Source of the DNA: Ophiocordyceps camponoti-saundersi (nom. inval.)
Taxonomy: Eukaryota; Ascomycota; Sordariomycetes; Hypocreales; Ophiocordycipitaceae
Direction: 5' to 3'
Length of the DNA stretch: 64,000 bases
Assembly (NCBI GenBank): GCA_003339415.1
Contig: PDHQ01000023.1
Location: 130,408 to 194,407 of the forward strand
Both the position numbers and the translations under genes were made by a program. The notes beneath the pieces were generated by a model. The model made no database searches. It was not told where the DNA came from and saw only the letters and a list, made by a program, of their open reading frames with translations. Position 1 is the stretch's first letter; each line of letters starts with the position of its first letter. Shown piece after piece: positions 1 to 10,907 of the stretch.

Positions 1-73
1 TTCCGTGCCACTCCTGGGATTAGCTCGGCCACAACGAGCGGCCCCCCGCCTGTGGGGTGCCCGCCCCCCCCGA

Positions 74-111
74 GGGGGGGGGGGGGGGGCCCCCCCCCCC
101 CCCCCCCCCCC
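74..111. repeat. poly-G/poly-C inverted homopolymer
   Basis: Sixteen G (74-89) are followed directly by 22 C (90-111), so the strand can fold on itself as a perfect G:C hairpin. It lies about 115 bp past the stop codon of the COP9 subunit gene, so it could be in its 3' flank. Such runs are also typical consensus or assembly errors; the exact lengths should not be trusted. Confidence 0.8.
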
Positions 112-227
112 AAAAGCAACGTACAGCAAGTTGTCGTTGCTAAACTCTTCTTCTCCTTCCTCTGCTTCTGCTTCACCTGATATTTCCACCCAAGATCAGA
201 CGCCGGTCCGACAGGCTCTCCCTTCCT

Positions 228-1815
228 TCAGGCGGACGCCAAAACGCCAGTCATCAGATCCTCGTCCTCAATCTGCGTCTCGAAGCCGACCGCTGCGTCC
301 GCCTCCTTTTCTACCTCGGCCCGCTTCTGCTCCCGTGCCACATGACGAATGTAATCCTTGTTCCACTTGAGCCGTTCGTCGGTAACGCCATAGGCATGGT
401 GTAGATCCTCCAGCATGAGGAAGTGGTATCGTATCTCCACGGCAGCGTCTTCATCCGTCATCGACGCCTCGGGACTGTGGAAGGCAAGGTAGCTCTCCCC
501 GCCGTCTGGTGCCGTCTCAATTTGGCCCTTGAGGATCCCCGACTCAATCATGCCTCGGACGAGGGCCTCCGTCGTCTGCACGTCGGGCGAAGGCTTTCCC
601 GTCTCGGCATCCAGCGTCGTCCTCCTCACCTCAGACATGGGCACCCGTTTGTAGATGTTTTGCAGATTGTTGATCTGCCACTTCTGGTAGGCCGACATGA
701 CCTCGTCGACCAGCGACATGTTGCCATCCACCTGCCACGTCTGCTTGTGCGTCTCATACTTGCTTCTGAGGTCGGCGACGCGGGTCGTGCAAAAGAGACT
801 TGCCAAGCCGCTGTAGGGCTCGCCCGCCGTCGTGAAGCCGGTCTGGGCCGAGGGGCTCAGCAGCGAAGGAAAAGTAGGAGCTCTGCCCCGGTGCAGCAAG
901 CCAACCAAGAGCCACTTCTTGTACGCGTCCGTCATCATCTTGCTGACGTTTTTGTTCCTGCACGGGTGTGTGATGACTTGCTCGAACGCAATCTTAGCCT
1001 TTTCCCAGTCTTTAACAGACATGTAGATCAAGCCGCGCGTGAAGTTGTACTCGATGACCATCGCGCTCTTCAGCGGGTCGGTGAGACCTGTGTTGGGAGA
1101 GTTGGAAGGAGAATGTGAGAGATCGGGTTCGCAGAGGAGATGTCGGACATCCCTGGGAGTGAAGGTGGTGGGATAAAACAGGATGTTTGAATCGAGAACC
1201 CGGAGTGCCGGCTGGATGAAGTTGCTGGCATGAACCAGCTTTGCGAGAATAAGATGAGTAGATGTGAATACGGAGCCCTCCGGGTTGAGCCGTAAGATGG
1301 TCGAGGTCAGGACCTCAACGGACAGTGAAGGCTGCAAGAAAAAAGATCAGTAAGGGGCAACAGATGAAAACAGAACTTGTTGACCATGTGCGCACCGGCA
1401 ATATCTTGCCAGACCCGATCCTTTCGAGGACCGACAGGAGTAGGCCACCGACGTACGTCACCTGGCGCGGGTCGAGATGCTGTAGAACTTCGACGGTCCG
1501 CTGGAGAAGCTGCGATGGCAGCTCGGCATCGTCACTGTAAAAGATGTCGAGCAAGATGAGGTTTCCGATGGTATTCTTGGTGGGGTCTAGCATCTGCCAA
1601 TAAGGTGAGAAGAAGGCCGGCAGAGAAGTCTCGAGAGGCGTCACCTGAAGGAAGGGAAGGGGAACTGCCACGACTGCAGCCCGTGACTCCTTGGAGAGCT
1701 TCGAGGTAGCCAGAGCATACTGTCGTAAGGCTGAGTCGAATTTTCTCAAGGTCGAATCATCCGCGTTAGAGGCCCCGATCGGGAAGCTTCCCAAGATGTG
1801 CATAGCGTCCTCCAT
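228..1815 (-). CDS. csn3: COP9 signalosome subunit 3 (CSN3/CsnC)
   Basis: Subunit 3 of the COP9 signalosome, the nuclear complex that removes Nedd8 from cullins and so tunes SCF ubiquitin ligases; in fungi it controls development and secondary metabolism. Two exons, 1815-1396 and 1331-228, are separated by a 64-nt phase-0 intron (GTGCGC...TTGCAG). Joined they give 507 aa, close to the usual length. The N-terminal half is helical and TPR-like (LQHLDPRQVTYVGG, then GSGKILP directly before the splice). The second exon opens with SLSVEVLTSTILRLNPEGS, and the C-terminal half, with YKRVPMSEV, is PCI-like. The start at 1815 was chosen because the upstream in-frame reading is a low-complexity leader. 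The identification rests on remembered family similarity and is strong; no defect is seen. Confidence 0.88.
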
Positions 1816-2139
1816 CTTGGGTCGCCGAGCTGACTGTATCTCGGTCTCGCAGGTGCCGGAGAAGTTGCATTTATTAGGGTTTGGTCTGCGGTGGCCTGGA
1901 AGAGAGTTTGATGGAGAAGGGGAACTGAAAGGTGCCCGGTAGGGAAGGGGTAGATAGAGAGAGAGAGAGAGGAGAAGGGGGGGGGGGGGGGATATGATGG
2001 AGATAGAGTGGGAGAACCGACGAGAAGTGAAGAGAGGTGCCTGAGCCGACTCGAGCCGAAGTTGAGCCGTTGGATTACCTAAATCCAACATCCGTAGGAC
2101 GTGCATCTAGTACGATCTACTATTCACACAACTAAAGGC
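1816..2139. other. Intergenic: leader of the CSN3 gene
   Basis: No gene seen. It holds a (GA)n tract at about 1955-1972 and a run of 15 G at 1977-1991, both in the probable 5' leader of the minus-strand CSN3 gene. The small secreted-protein gene ends at 2140, so this is a head-to-tail spacer with the same orientation on both sides. Confidence 0.6.
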
Positions 2140-2487
2140 TTAATTTCCTGGCGGCCCAACGAACCCGCAGCCTGGAAAGCCACGGTTGAAGCGAGGATCG
2201 CAGTCCCCCCCGTGTCTATCACGCACTGCATTCTTTACCCTCGGCCTGAAGACGAAACGCCGCGGAATACATGTGGTAGCCGATCGCCTCGATATGAATT
2301 TGTCCGCAGAGAATATCCTGACGCTATTGCCGTTGTCTCTCGGAACCTTGACGGACGAGGTTGGCGAGACGGACTTGACATTGACGTTGGCTGTTTGGTC
2401 GAGTAGCCGCTCTGTTGGTTTGTTTCCTGGTCTAGCCGTGGCTGTGGAAGCTGAGAGGAGGAGGAATAGGGTTATGACGTTCTTCAT
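2140..2487 (-). CDS. Small secreted protein, unknown
   Basis: Single-exon 115-aa protein. The first 18 residues (MKNVITLFLLLSASTATA) are a classical signal peptide with an Ala-x-Ala cleavage site, followed by a basic mature chain with only three Cys (in TTCIP, GGDCDP and FPGCGF) and a Gly/Pro-rich end. I chose the Met at 2487; an in-frame start further upstream would put 17 polar residues before the signal. I recognise no family. The architecture (short, secreted, no domain) is that of an effector-like or cell-wall peptide, but nothing in the sequence shows a role. Convincing as a gene mainly because of the signal peptide; it could still be chance. Confidence 0.5.
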   Translation of the reverse strand: MKNVITLFLLLSASTATARPGNKPTERLLDQTANVNVKSVSPTSSVKVPRDNGNSVRIFSADKFISRRSATTCIPRRFVFRPRVKNAVRDRHGGDCDPRFNRGFPGCGFVGPPGN

Positions 2488-3912
2488 TGAGGGTGAATGA
2501 AGGCTTTGGGTGACTGTGGGTTGAGCGAGGACTATCACGGTCAGCGTTGGAGTGCACCTGGATGATGACTTTACCGATTAGAGGCTGACGTTTTTTGTGT
2601 CGTGCGCTTCGACTGATGAGTCTGAAGAGAGAGGTCGTAACTCGTAGTTGACAAGGTTATAGATGATGCCTGCGTCGTGGTTGTCTTCAAACCGACAACT
2701 GATCTGGATGACCGCGGCCACTAGAAGCTTCGGCTACACGAGTTGCTACTACGCCTCTGATCAGCAGGAACTTTTTTCATGTGACAGTGCTGCCCCTTTT
2801 CTCAGCCAGACCTGTCCATGCTTCGAGCTCGTTCTCAACCCAGGAGGTCAATGTCGAATACGATGTGACCTCTATTTCGTATGAATCGAAAGCCGTGGTT
2901 GGAAGAACTGTCTAAGTAGCTTCCACGTAGACATGCAATAGAGATGGCATCCGTCCAGTCCCCTGTGTAAGCTGTGAGGTTCAGATTAATACCATCTCCA
3001 ACCATCGAACGAGGTCGAGCAATGCGGTCTAGAACACGCATGAAAGAGACAACTCTCACAACGTCGTATTGCCCTCTCACATGACGCGGTACTTCTGGTG
3101 AAGCTTCGTGGCTAACCGTAACTGTTTTTGACCCCAGCAGCCTCTGACTATAATCCTGCTTATGCTGCAAGTCTTCTTTCCCCTGATACCTTCTTATATT
3201 TTTCTCTTCTGTCGACTCTTCTATTCGCTCTCCGACTTGACTTCATGGATGTCCTGCATTCCCCGGTTTCCTCTAGCAGTTACACGGGTGAGAGCGAGAC
3301 CACGTTGGTAATGTAGGTGTAATCAATGTTTTCGCCTGCGATTTCCGGAAGCCAACAGCGAGAAAAGCCGTAAAGCCAAAGTGCCGAAAGTCCGCAATGC
3401 TGGAATCCTCTTGCTGTGACGCTGAAAGATAAGGTAAAGGCTGAAAAATCGATAACCAGAAGCGATGAAGCTGGATCTGGACATTGTCAGTTGGTCTTGA
3501 GAACTCGACACTCGTTGAGTATCAACCGGTTCAAGTTCTGACTGCATCATTATTCAACGTTGAGATCTGCTCTAAACAGATATGCCCGATTGATTGGTAA
3601 GTCTCGTGCATTAATGCCGCTCGTTTTGCCACTGTAGCTGGTTGGATATCTATGTATAAGTGTTGGTGATATGGTGAGTGCATGGCCGACTCAGCTGCAA
3701 GATGCAGCCGCCACTCATCTTATGTACGTGGAAGACGTGGGTGCATACCGATAAGTGAGCATGGCAAACTACCCACATATGCATGCAACCCGAGCATCGA
3801 CATGTTTCCGGTGGCTGGCTCAACTATACAAGATGTCGTTTGCTGCTACGCGCCGGAAAGTCTCGCTACCAGTCGTTCCGCAAAGACGAAGAGGCTCTCC
3901 AAACCTCTCAAG
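2488..3912. other. Intergenic region before the P450 gene
   Basis: No gene I can support. Short open frames exist on both strands (for example 2835-3170 minus) but have no recognisable motif. A TATA-like TATGTATAAG at about 3651-3660 lies some 250 bp before the chosen P450 start and may be its promoter. An in-frame ATG at 3682 would extend the P450 by 77 residues of non-membrane character and is not preferred. Confidence 0.5.
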
Positions 3913-5370
3913 ATGCATCTCGCAGTCTTCATCTTGTTGGTGTTCGCCCTGCTGTTCTTCCCAACCCCGACTCTGCATCGTCGTTACCCGCCAGGACCAC
4001 GTCCTCTACCCATCAACGGCAACCTCCACCAAATCCTGAGACGAGATCCCTGGCGGAAGATCAAAGAATGGCACCAAGAGTTCGGCCCCCTCGTCACCGT
4101 CTGTTTCGGACTAAGGCCTATAGTCTTCCTCGGCTCACACCGTTGCGTGACCAATCTCCTGCAAAGAAGAGGCTCGATCCATAGTTCCCGTCCGGCCTAC
4201 TTTGCTCAGGGACTGGGAAGCGAGCTCCTCACGGTGGGATTGCCCTACGGACCGCGCTTGCGGTTACATCGTCGACTGGTTCACTCGTTTCTCAACAGAG
4301 GGGAGTGTGAGAGATACGTCACGCTGCAGGACATCGAGTCGAAGCAGCTCCTGCATGAGCTTCTCTCTACGACCCACTTTGGACGTGTCTTCCATCGATT
4401 CTCTGCTAGTCTCACCTTTGCCTTGGCCTACGGTCAGAGGTTGGAGAAAGGGACAGAGGACGAGATCGTTGAAATTGATCAGATCATGAGGGAACTCTTA
4501 GACAACCTCTGGCTTCCCTCGGTGGCATTCCCTCTTCTCGACTACATACCGCCATGTTTCGCCCCCTGGAAACGGGCATCTGAAGCTCTCTCGAAGAGAC
4601 AAGCCAACTTCTTCCTACGCAATTTCGAAAGAGCTCTCCATCGATCCAAGTCGAACTGGAGCAAGCATCTACGGCAGCAAGAGACTACCAACAAGCCAGA
4701 CCTCACGGAAATGGCGTACATCATAGGGACCCTATACGAAGCCGGAAGCGACACCACGGCATTCGTCCTACACGTCTTTGTATTGGCTTGCGTGCTGCAC
4801 CCGAGCACCGTCCACCAAGCACAGCACGAGCTCGACTCAGTCTTAGGCCTCCAGATACCCGAATTGCAAGACTTTCCACGCCTGTCCTACGTCAACGCCT
4901 TCGTCCAGGAAGTATTGCGGTGGAGACCGGTCGTTCCCGGCGGCATTCAACGGGCAACAGCTCGCGATGACGTGTATCAAGGGTACGAGATCCCCCGCGG
5001 AACGGTATTAGTCCCCAACCACTGGTCACTCGAGTTCGACGAAGAAGTCTTCTACGATCCGTGGGCATTCAAGCCGGAGAGGTGGATCGAGAAGCCGGAC
5101 TTGCCCTGCAGCGCGTTTGGGTTCGGTCGAAGGAAGTGTCCGGGTCAAAACTTGGCGAGAAACTCTTTGAAGTTGGTTATCTCGCGTATGCTTTGGGCTT
5201 TTGACTTTGATGCAAGGAAGATGGGGGGATCGTTGCCTGATGCTTTCAAGATGACGCAGGGTATAAGTTCCCGTCCGGAGGATTTCGAATTCGAGTTTTG
5301 TACTAGGAGCGAGCGTCATGGTGATGCTATAAGGGATGCGTATAGGGAGATTGTTTCTACATGCAGATGA
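3913..5370 (+). CDS. Cytochrome P450 monooxygenase
   Basis: Haem-thiolate monooxygenase, expected to be anchored in the ER and to hydroxylate a small lipophilic substrate using a P450 reductase. The 485-aa product starts with a membrane anchor (MHLAVFILLVFALLFF) followed by the proline-rich hinge YPPGPRPLP. The oxygen-binding I-helix motif AGSDTT is at about 277-282, the ExxR pair (E333, R336) in EVLRW, and the haem loop FGFGRRKCPGQNLA holds the ligand Cys at about 409. All essential residues are present in one exon without introns. The motifs resemble the fungal clan of O-methylsterigmatocystin oxidoreductase-type P450s, but the substrate cannot be read from sequence. The next gene downstream, on the same strand, is an acyl-CoA oxidase-like enzyme, so a small metabolic pair is possible. 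Confidence 0.93.
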   Translation: MHLAVFILLVFALLFFPTPTLHRRYPPGPRPLPINGNLHQILRRDPWRKIKEWHQEFGPLVTVCFGLRPIVFLGSHRCVTNLLQRRGSIHSSRPAYFAQGLGSELLTVGLPYGPRLRLHRRLVHSFLNRGECERYVTLQDIESKQLLHELLSTTHFGRVFHRFSASLTFALAYGQRLEKGTEDEIVEIDQIMRELLDNLWLPSVAFPLLDYIPPCFAPWKRASEALSKRQANFFLRNFERALHRSKSNWSKHLRQQETTNKPDLTEMAYIIGTLYEAGSDTTAFVLHVFVLACVLHPSTVHQAQHELDSVLGLQIPELQDFPRLSYVNAFVQEVLRWRPVVPGGIQRATARDDVYQGYEIPRGTVLVPNHWSLEFDEEVFYDPWAFKPERWIEKPDLPCSAFGFGRRKCPGQNLARNSLKLVISRMLWAFDFDARKMGGSLPDAFKMTQGISSRPEDFEFEFCTRSERHGDAIRDAYREIVSTCR

Positions 5371-6239
5371 TAGAGTAGATTGAGCCATCAGTGTAGAGAC
5401 AGTCTTTGAACGGGGTTTTTTCCAACAGACAAAAGGCCTTGACCTCGACACAAAGCCTCGTTACAGGCAGCTGAAGGCAGCTGAAGAGATAAGCGTTCCT
5501 TGCCTCCGCCATGTCTCGGAACAGAGCTCATTTCATCATTTCTAAACAAGACGGGCCAGGGTATATGTCTTGTGCTTTACTGTCAGCCATGCATCGATGG
5601 ACACAACTGCACTGCAATGTCACCCCGAGGGATGAGTAAAGCCTCGGCCAGACCGCCACTCTGCATAGACTGATGATGATGAACTCGTTTGCCATGCACA
5701 GGTGAGGGTTTGTCTTTGAACCCCTTTCCCCCTTGCTTTCTCTCCTTGAGTGGGAGGGAGTTTGACCGAGTTGATTGTTGATCTGCAGGTTGAATGTCAT
5801 GTTGCTACGATATTGGATAGCTGATCTCGTCACGTCTCAGCAGAGCAGGGTTCTGCGGATGCAGTTTGATGCACTGCTTTCTCTGAGTAGGAAAGATGTG
5901 ATTTCGATTTCTCATCATCACACACCGAAACAGGGTCATGGCCCGAGCAGTTCTCCGTGACAAAGCAACTCTCTTGCGTGGGAACGTGGCTTGAGACGTT
6001 TCACTCAGTGGATTCAAGGGCGTAGTTGCATCAGTGGAAGGTCATGAAGATCAAGGAAAGGATCAACACTAAGAACGAGGGGATCATGGCAATCGAAATG
6101 ATGCGAGTGTTTCTACTGGTAACTGGTAACTGGAAAGTAAGCCGCGACCATAACTATAAAATCACTAATATAACGTCTCGGCAAGTCTGTCTCCCCATTA
6201 TATGAGTGCATGTCATGCTCCAGACACTCAGAAACGACT
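5371..6239. other. Intergenic between P450 and acyl-CoA oxidase
   Basis: No gene seen. Only short unconvincing open frames occur. The spacer contains the 3' end of the P450 transcript and the promoter of the acyl-CoA oxidase-like gene; I see no strong TATA or repeat. Confidence 0.5.
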
Positions 6240-8293
6240 ATGTTCGACTTCTTGTCTTCTCTCCAAGCTCTCGACCACAGTCAAAGCACCGAAACCAGAT
6301 CATCACGAAACAGCATGTCTTCTACTGCCCGCCTTCTCCAGAGCAAACACTTCACCACCCTCTCCACCCACGGCCTAAACAACGCGGAGAAGATCCGACT
6401 CGCCTACCTCCGAGCTCGCGAGATAGCAAGACATTTCGGTGCGTACATATTGTATATAGATGATCTATATCTATATAAGACTGCAACTCAGCCTGGCAAC
6501 CAACATGATCCCCTTTAGGCTTCACGACATCCGACATCAAGAACTTGACGCAAAAGTTCTGGGACTTTCATCGAAATGACATCTGCGCTCTTGACCTTGC
6601 AGCCTTTTCTCTGCTCACGATTCAATACAACCTCATGGGCGGAACTCTACTCCGGTATATCGATGATCGACCGGAGCATCAGCCACTGCTTGAAAAGGTC
6701 TTTAACTTTGATGTCTCGTGAGTTTTCTCTCTAGTCTGATTAGGATGTGAAAGCCCTTTTCGTTGATCGTCAACAGAGCTCAGTTCATGTTGACTGAGCT
6801 CGGCCACGGACTGGACGCCAAGAGTCTGGAGACGACGGCGACGTATCTCCCCGGTGAGGGTTTCGACTTGCACACACCTCATCTCCAAGCGGCGAAGTAA
6901 GGCTGTATAAATATCGATGCTATACCTATTAGTAGCTGACCCCCTTTTTCTGATCGTATGTACTCAGATATATGCCGCCCACCTCTCCAATCGAGGGATT
7001 CCCCCGCGTCGGCCTCGTCTTCGCCAAGCTGATAGTCAAAGGAGAGGAGCACGGGGTAAGACCGTTCATCGTCTGGCTCAACGACGGCATAAACATGACT
7101 CCCGGCATAAGCTGCCGCGTCCTCCCAACAAGAGCGGCTTCAAAGCCGTTAGATCACTCCATCACCATCTTCAACCACGTCCGGCTCCCTTCAAGCGCAA
7201 TCCTCGGATCGCTAGACAAAGCAGAGAACGAACGAAAGAGCTTCCTACAAGTTATATCTCGTCTCGAAATAGGCGCAATGGCCATCAGCACGACTTTCAT
7301 CCCCGTCATGAAACGCTGCGTCTACACGGCGGGGAAATATAGCATGCGAAGGGAGATTCGAGATCATCAGGGCAGAGCAAGACCCATCTTCTACTTTAGG
7401 ACTCAGCATGAACCGGTCTGTCATGCTCTGTCGCAGCTCTTAGTCTTCGAGGCTTGGGTTCCGGATAACATCCGTCGGTTCATGGATCCGATGGTGGAAT
7501 CCGGCGTGAGGCTTGCGATGCCGGCTTTGACCAAGGCGCTTCTGACCAAGACTACGCAGACCAGCCTCTGGATTTTTGCTGAGAGATGCGGAGCGCAGGG
7601 GTTGTATGAGTGTAACGACATTATCGAGTCTCAGAATGAAAGTCGTGGTTTATCCATTTCGGAGGGAGATGCCTTGATGTTGAGCATCCGTGAGTATTTG
7701 GGGATAGCTTCATCTTACAGTCAAAGACTATCTACGGTCACTGACAGAGAGTTTCATCATCAGGTCTGGCTATAGATCTACTTCTCGACCGGTACAGGAT
7801 GCCTCCAGCCGAATACCCCGAATCCCTCCTCGCCAAGCACGAAAGCTCCCTCCTCCAAGACCTCCAAGACCAGCTCCAAAAGCTAGGAAACGACCATCGA
7901 AGCAACGACTTCAACGCCACCATCCTTCCGCGATGCCTCCCCCTAGTCGAAGCCATAGGCCACAGAATGGCGTACGAAAGCGGCAAGAAAGCCGGAGTCG
8001 TAACCGAGGTGCTCTCCCTCTTCGAGATCGGCGCCGTTCTTCAAGACCCGGCCTGGTATGTCGAGAACTGCGGCCTTTCTCGGGCGCAGCAGCTTGATAT
8101 GGAGTCGCGTGCCGTCGGCGCTCTGGTCCCGATGGTGGATGGGATGCTGGATTCGTTGGGCGTCGAGCCGTTTTGTAGAGCGCCTATCTTGTCGGATGGG
8201 GGGATGGAGAGCTTTGTTGGCTTGTTGGAGACGTTTGATCAGAGAGGCTTGGTCAGGGATTCACAGGCAACGCCGTTGAAGCATAAGCTGTGA
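6240..8293 (+). CDS. Acyl-CoA oxidase/dehydrogenase-like flavoprotein
   Basis: Predicted FAD enzyme of the acyl-CoA oxidase branch, which oxidises the alpha-beta bond of an acyl-CoA. Five exons (6240-6438, 6519-6717, 6777-6896, 6968-7689, 7764-8293) join in phase to 589 aa. Landmarks include FVWLNDG-like middle-domain text (FIVWLNDGINMTPGIS), a helical C-terminal half, CGAQGLYECND, which matches the usual CGGHGY region, and SEGDALMLSIRLAIDLL, where the Glu of EGD is the expected catalytic base. This end of the motif is created only by splicing out 7690-7763. It is shorter than peroxisomal oxidases (about 650-700 aa) and its C-terminus (KHKL) is not a clear PTS1. Such variants occur in fungal secondary-metabolite clusters; the neighbouring P450 fits, but no synthase gene is nearby. 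Confidence 0.82.
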
Positions 8294-8406
8294 CGAGAGT
8301 TATGTATGTATGTCTTGAGACTTGCCTCCAGTGTTGAATTCTTCCACTGGATACGATGGCTTCTAACGAGTCATGGCTGCATAAATCTTGAAGTACTAAG
8401 AAACAG

Positions 8407-8447
<41 letters not shown>

Positions 8448-8770
8448 TCTCACAGACAGAGAGGCAAGCGTCAGTTTCCACACCAGAAGAAGGGACGAGT
8501 CATGAAGGGTTCAAGTCAGCCTTGTTGATTCAAGCTCAAGCTCAAGTCTACGGCAAGGTTGATCTTCCCCTACAGGGTTTGATTGGTTGGTGCATTGCAG
8601 CAGCTGACGTCGACGACTCGTGACGCAGGCTGGGACGAGGAAGAGAAGACGCCCGTCTAAGAGAAGATCAAGACTCGATTTTGTGTGTTCGCTATTCAAG
8701 TATTTACATGCATTTAATCTCCTTCTGGCTCATAACGTCTCTTCGCTTGTGATTGCAGTTCGCTAGCACT
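8294..8770. other. Intergenic with a (CT)n microsatellite
   Basis: No gene seen. Contains an uninterrupted (CT)15 at 8411-8440 followed by a few imperfect units. The flanking genes point towards each other, so this is a shared 3' region. Confidence 0.7.
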
Positions 8771-9562
8771 TCAATACATGGAATCAGAGGAAGACGAGGA
8801 GGAGGAGGAGGATCCAGTACTTGAAGAGCCCTTGTCGTCGAGCGAGTTCGATCCACTGCCGGCACTGTTAAGGCTAGAAGTCGATTTGGGACCGAGCGAT
8901 GAAGAGGAACTCGAACTTGATGACTTGGATTTGAAAGGATCATCATCGTCATCGAGACCCTTTGATCCGCTCCCTGGTCCCTTAGAGCCAGGAGTTGACG
9001 ACGTTCCGCCACTGCTTCCCCTCGAGCTCGAGCTTGATCCGCTGCCCGAGGTATCGCTCCTGGTACTTGGAATGTCGTCGTCGAAACTCTTTTTCTTACT
9101 GCTCCCCGAGCCTAACGTGTCGCTTCCACCATCGTCTCCAAACTTGGGCGAGGATCCTCCAGGCGAAGACGAGCCGGTTCCGGTATCAGACGAGTTTCCT
9201 TTCGACCCTGGTCCGGAACTGTTCCCTCCTGAGCCGCTGCTACCGTTGTTGGTGTTACCATTTCCAGGACTCTGCCCTGGCCCTCCTTTGCCACCTTGGT
9301 TTTCAGCCAAAATCTTCTTTACATCTCCCACTTCCTTGAGTTCGCCGTTTTCAGACACGATGTAGAGGGACCCCTTCTTCATTTGCTTCATCGGGACAAC
9401 CTTTGCTGGCGCCATCGAGACAACTGGCACGACTTTTACGCTTTGAGTCCTTGGCATCCCCCAATGACGTCGTGTGAGAGATGAAGGAAATGGTATCGCA
9501 GCTCCGAGGTCAGTTAAGAGAAGGAGGGCGGTCGAAAGGACGAGGTAACCGAGACTCTTCAT
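8771..9562 (-). CDS. Secreted Ser/Gly/Asp-rich low-complexity protein
   Basis: Single-exon 263-aa protein with a strong signal peptide (MKSLGYLVLSTALLLLTDLG, then AAIPFP). About 70 residues of ordinary sequence follow (VKVVPVVSMAPAKVVPMK, then a stretch ending in LYIVSENGELKEVGDVKK). The remaining two thirds are a repetitive region of Ser, Gly and Asp with poly-Ser runs, KKK and DDDDD patches, probably heavily O-glycosylated. There is no Cys-rich domain and no C-terminal GPI hydrophobic tail, so it should be released or bound to the wall. The start at 9562 is the first ATG; the in-frame GTG at 9568 is not needed. Function unknown. The opposite strand is also open over this region but only as a mirror of the Ser/Asp codons. 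Confidence 0.7.
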   Translation of the reverse strand: MKSLGYLVLSTALLLLTDLGAAIPFPSSLTRRHWGMPRTQSVKVVPVVSMAPAKVVPMKQMKKGSLYIVSENGELKEVGDVKKILAENQGGKGGPGQSPGNGNTNNGSSGSGGNSSGPGSKGNSSDTGTGSSSPGGSSPKFGDDGGSDTLGSGSSKKKSFDDDIPSTRSDTSGSGSSSSSRGSSGGTSSTPGSKGPGSGSKGLDDDDDPFKSKSSSSSSSSSLGPKSTSSLNSAGSGSNSLDDKGSSSTGSSSSSSSSSDSMY

Positions 9563-9765
9563 TGTCACTGGAAGCAGCTGAGCGTTGTCTGATGAAGAGA
9601 TGGATGGATAGATATATGTGAAGGATAATGGGGATAACCTGTCGTTGGAAGGGCAACAAGTCGTCGAGCCACAATGAGTGAATGAATGGCTGAAAGAAAG
9701 TGAAAGAGAGTGAGTAAAAGGTAGAAAAGGAAAAGATCAACAAACTGGCAGAGAAGCCTCTCTCT

Positions 9766-9772
9766 CTTTATA
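9766..9772 (-). promoter_or_regulatory. TATA box of the Ser-rich secreted gene
   Basis: TATAAAG on the minus strand, about 205 bp before the start codon at 9562, preceded by a GC-containing segment and followed by a CT/GA-rich leader. The position suits a core promoter with a leader of about 170 nt. Inferred from sequence only. Confidence 0.45.
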
Positions 9773-10550
9773 GCAGAGCCCAGTATCCACAGACGTGCGG
9801 GAGAATGCCTCGCGCCAGGCTACGAATCAGCCTTGGGCGGCAATCATGGCGTTTTTTCTCCGTCGATCGTCTGCCTCGCCGTTTCGCCTAGTCAGATCGA
9901 ACTAGCAGCCGGTAAGGCAGAGAAGAAGAAGAAGCGTTGACATGTTTCGGCTGTCGTGACTCGTGTTGTGTCCCGGAAGGGGTCTGCGCCTCGTCGTGAC
10001 TCGTTGTCGGTGGTGCCCGAGAGCGGCGGATGTGCTTGAGTGAGTGGAGGGGCGGGAGGGATGGGAGAGATTGGATAGGATAATGATGCCTAGGGTAGAT
10101 TGGAAGATGGGATGGAATCGTGAGGTTGGAGGGGGGGTTTTTGTGGCTGGAGATGTTTGGAGGTGTGTGTGAAGTTGCAGTCTCTGTGGCAACGGATATC
10201 AACGATGGTTCACCTCTATCAACATCGTCACTTGTATAATATCAGCTATATCAACTGAAGAAGTTGATAAAAGTATCTTGAAAGCATCTCTTCGCCTCCT
10301 TCTTGCTCTATACTTGACTGCTTCCTTTTCCCCCTTCGGCCGCATAGCCATCTTCCATCTGGCAGCTGGCAACCAACTGCTTTGCCACAAAACTCATGAC
10401 CGCTGTAAACTCTTGCTATGCCACAGCGATGCAAACGCACTACAGCTGGCATGGGCCTATCGATTGCCCTTCTATGTATGTCCCTTTTCGTCCCTTTTGT
10501 TGGCCGAGGGAGATTTCCTTTTCATCTGTTTCTTCCTCAATCTCTTCCAC

Positions 10551-10870
10551 CCTCCCCTTCGACCACCATCACCATCACCATCGTCATCCCCTTTCGCGAC
10601 CCCCTTCATCTTCACCATCGTCATAACCATCATCATCATCATCATCCCGATCATCATCTCCATTATCACATCGTCATCAACAGCTTCTTTCCCATCCCCG
10701 TCCCCGATATCATCATACCGTCATCATCAGAAACTTCTTCCCATCCCCATCCCCGAAATTATCATCATCAACAACTTCTTCCCATCTCCATCCCCCATTA
10801 TCAACACATCCCTCGTCATCAGCAACCTCCTCCCATTATCATCATCATCATCAAATCATCATCGTCATCA
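10551..10870 (+). repeat. Imperfect (CAT/ATC)n array
   Basis: About 320 bp dominated by CAT/ATC triplets broken by ccccatccc blocks; the phrases cttcttcccatc and catccccatcccc recur several times. It ends some 40 bp before the start codon of the kinase-like gene and would therefore be in its 5' leader if transcription starts upstream. Confidence 0.8.
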
Positions 10871-10907
10871 ACAACCTCTTCCCATCACTCCCCCCACGTG
10901 AAGCAAC

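Larger units (their letters stand above)
9563..10907. other. Divergent intergenic region
   Basis: No gene I accept. It separates the minus-strand Ser-rich gene from the plus-strand kinase-like gene, so it holds both promoters. Open frames on the plus strand at 10278-10957 are His/Ser/Pro-rich translations of a CAT repeat, and minus-strand frames at 9888-10202 lack any motif. Confidence 0.55.

Noticed and set aside
2835..3170. 111-aa minus-strand frame with INLNLTAYTGDWTDAISIAC
   Set aside because: Composition is plausible but there is no signal peptide, motif or start context, and it is only one short frame; left out.
3682..3912. 77-residue N-terminal extension of the P450
   Set aside because: Polar and Cys/Arg-rich, placed before a good membrane anchor; P450s start with the anchor.
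8778..9365. 195-aa plus-strand frame rich in Glu, Leu and Pro
   Set aside because: Mirror of the Ser/Gly/Asp codons of the secreted protein on the minus strand, which has a signal peptide and an ATG in place.
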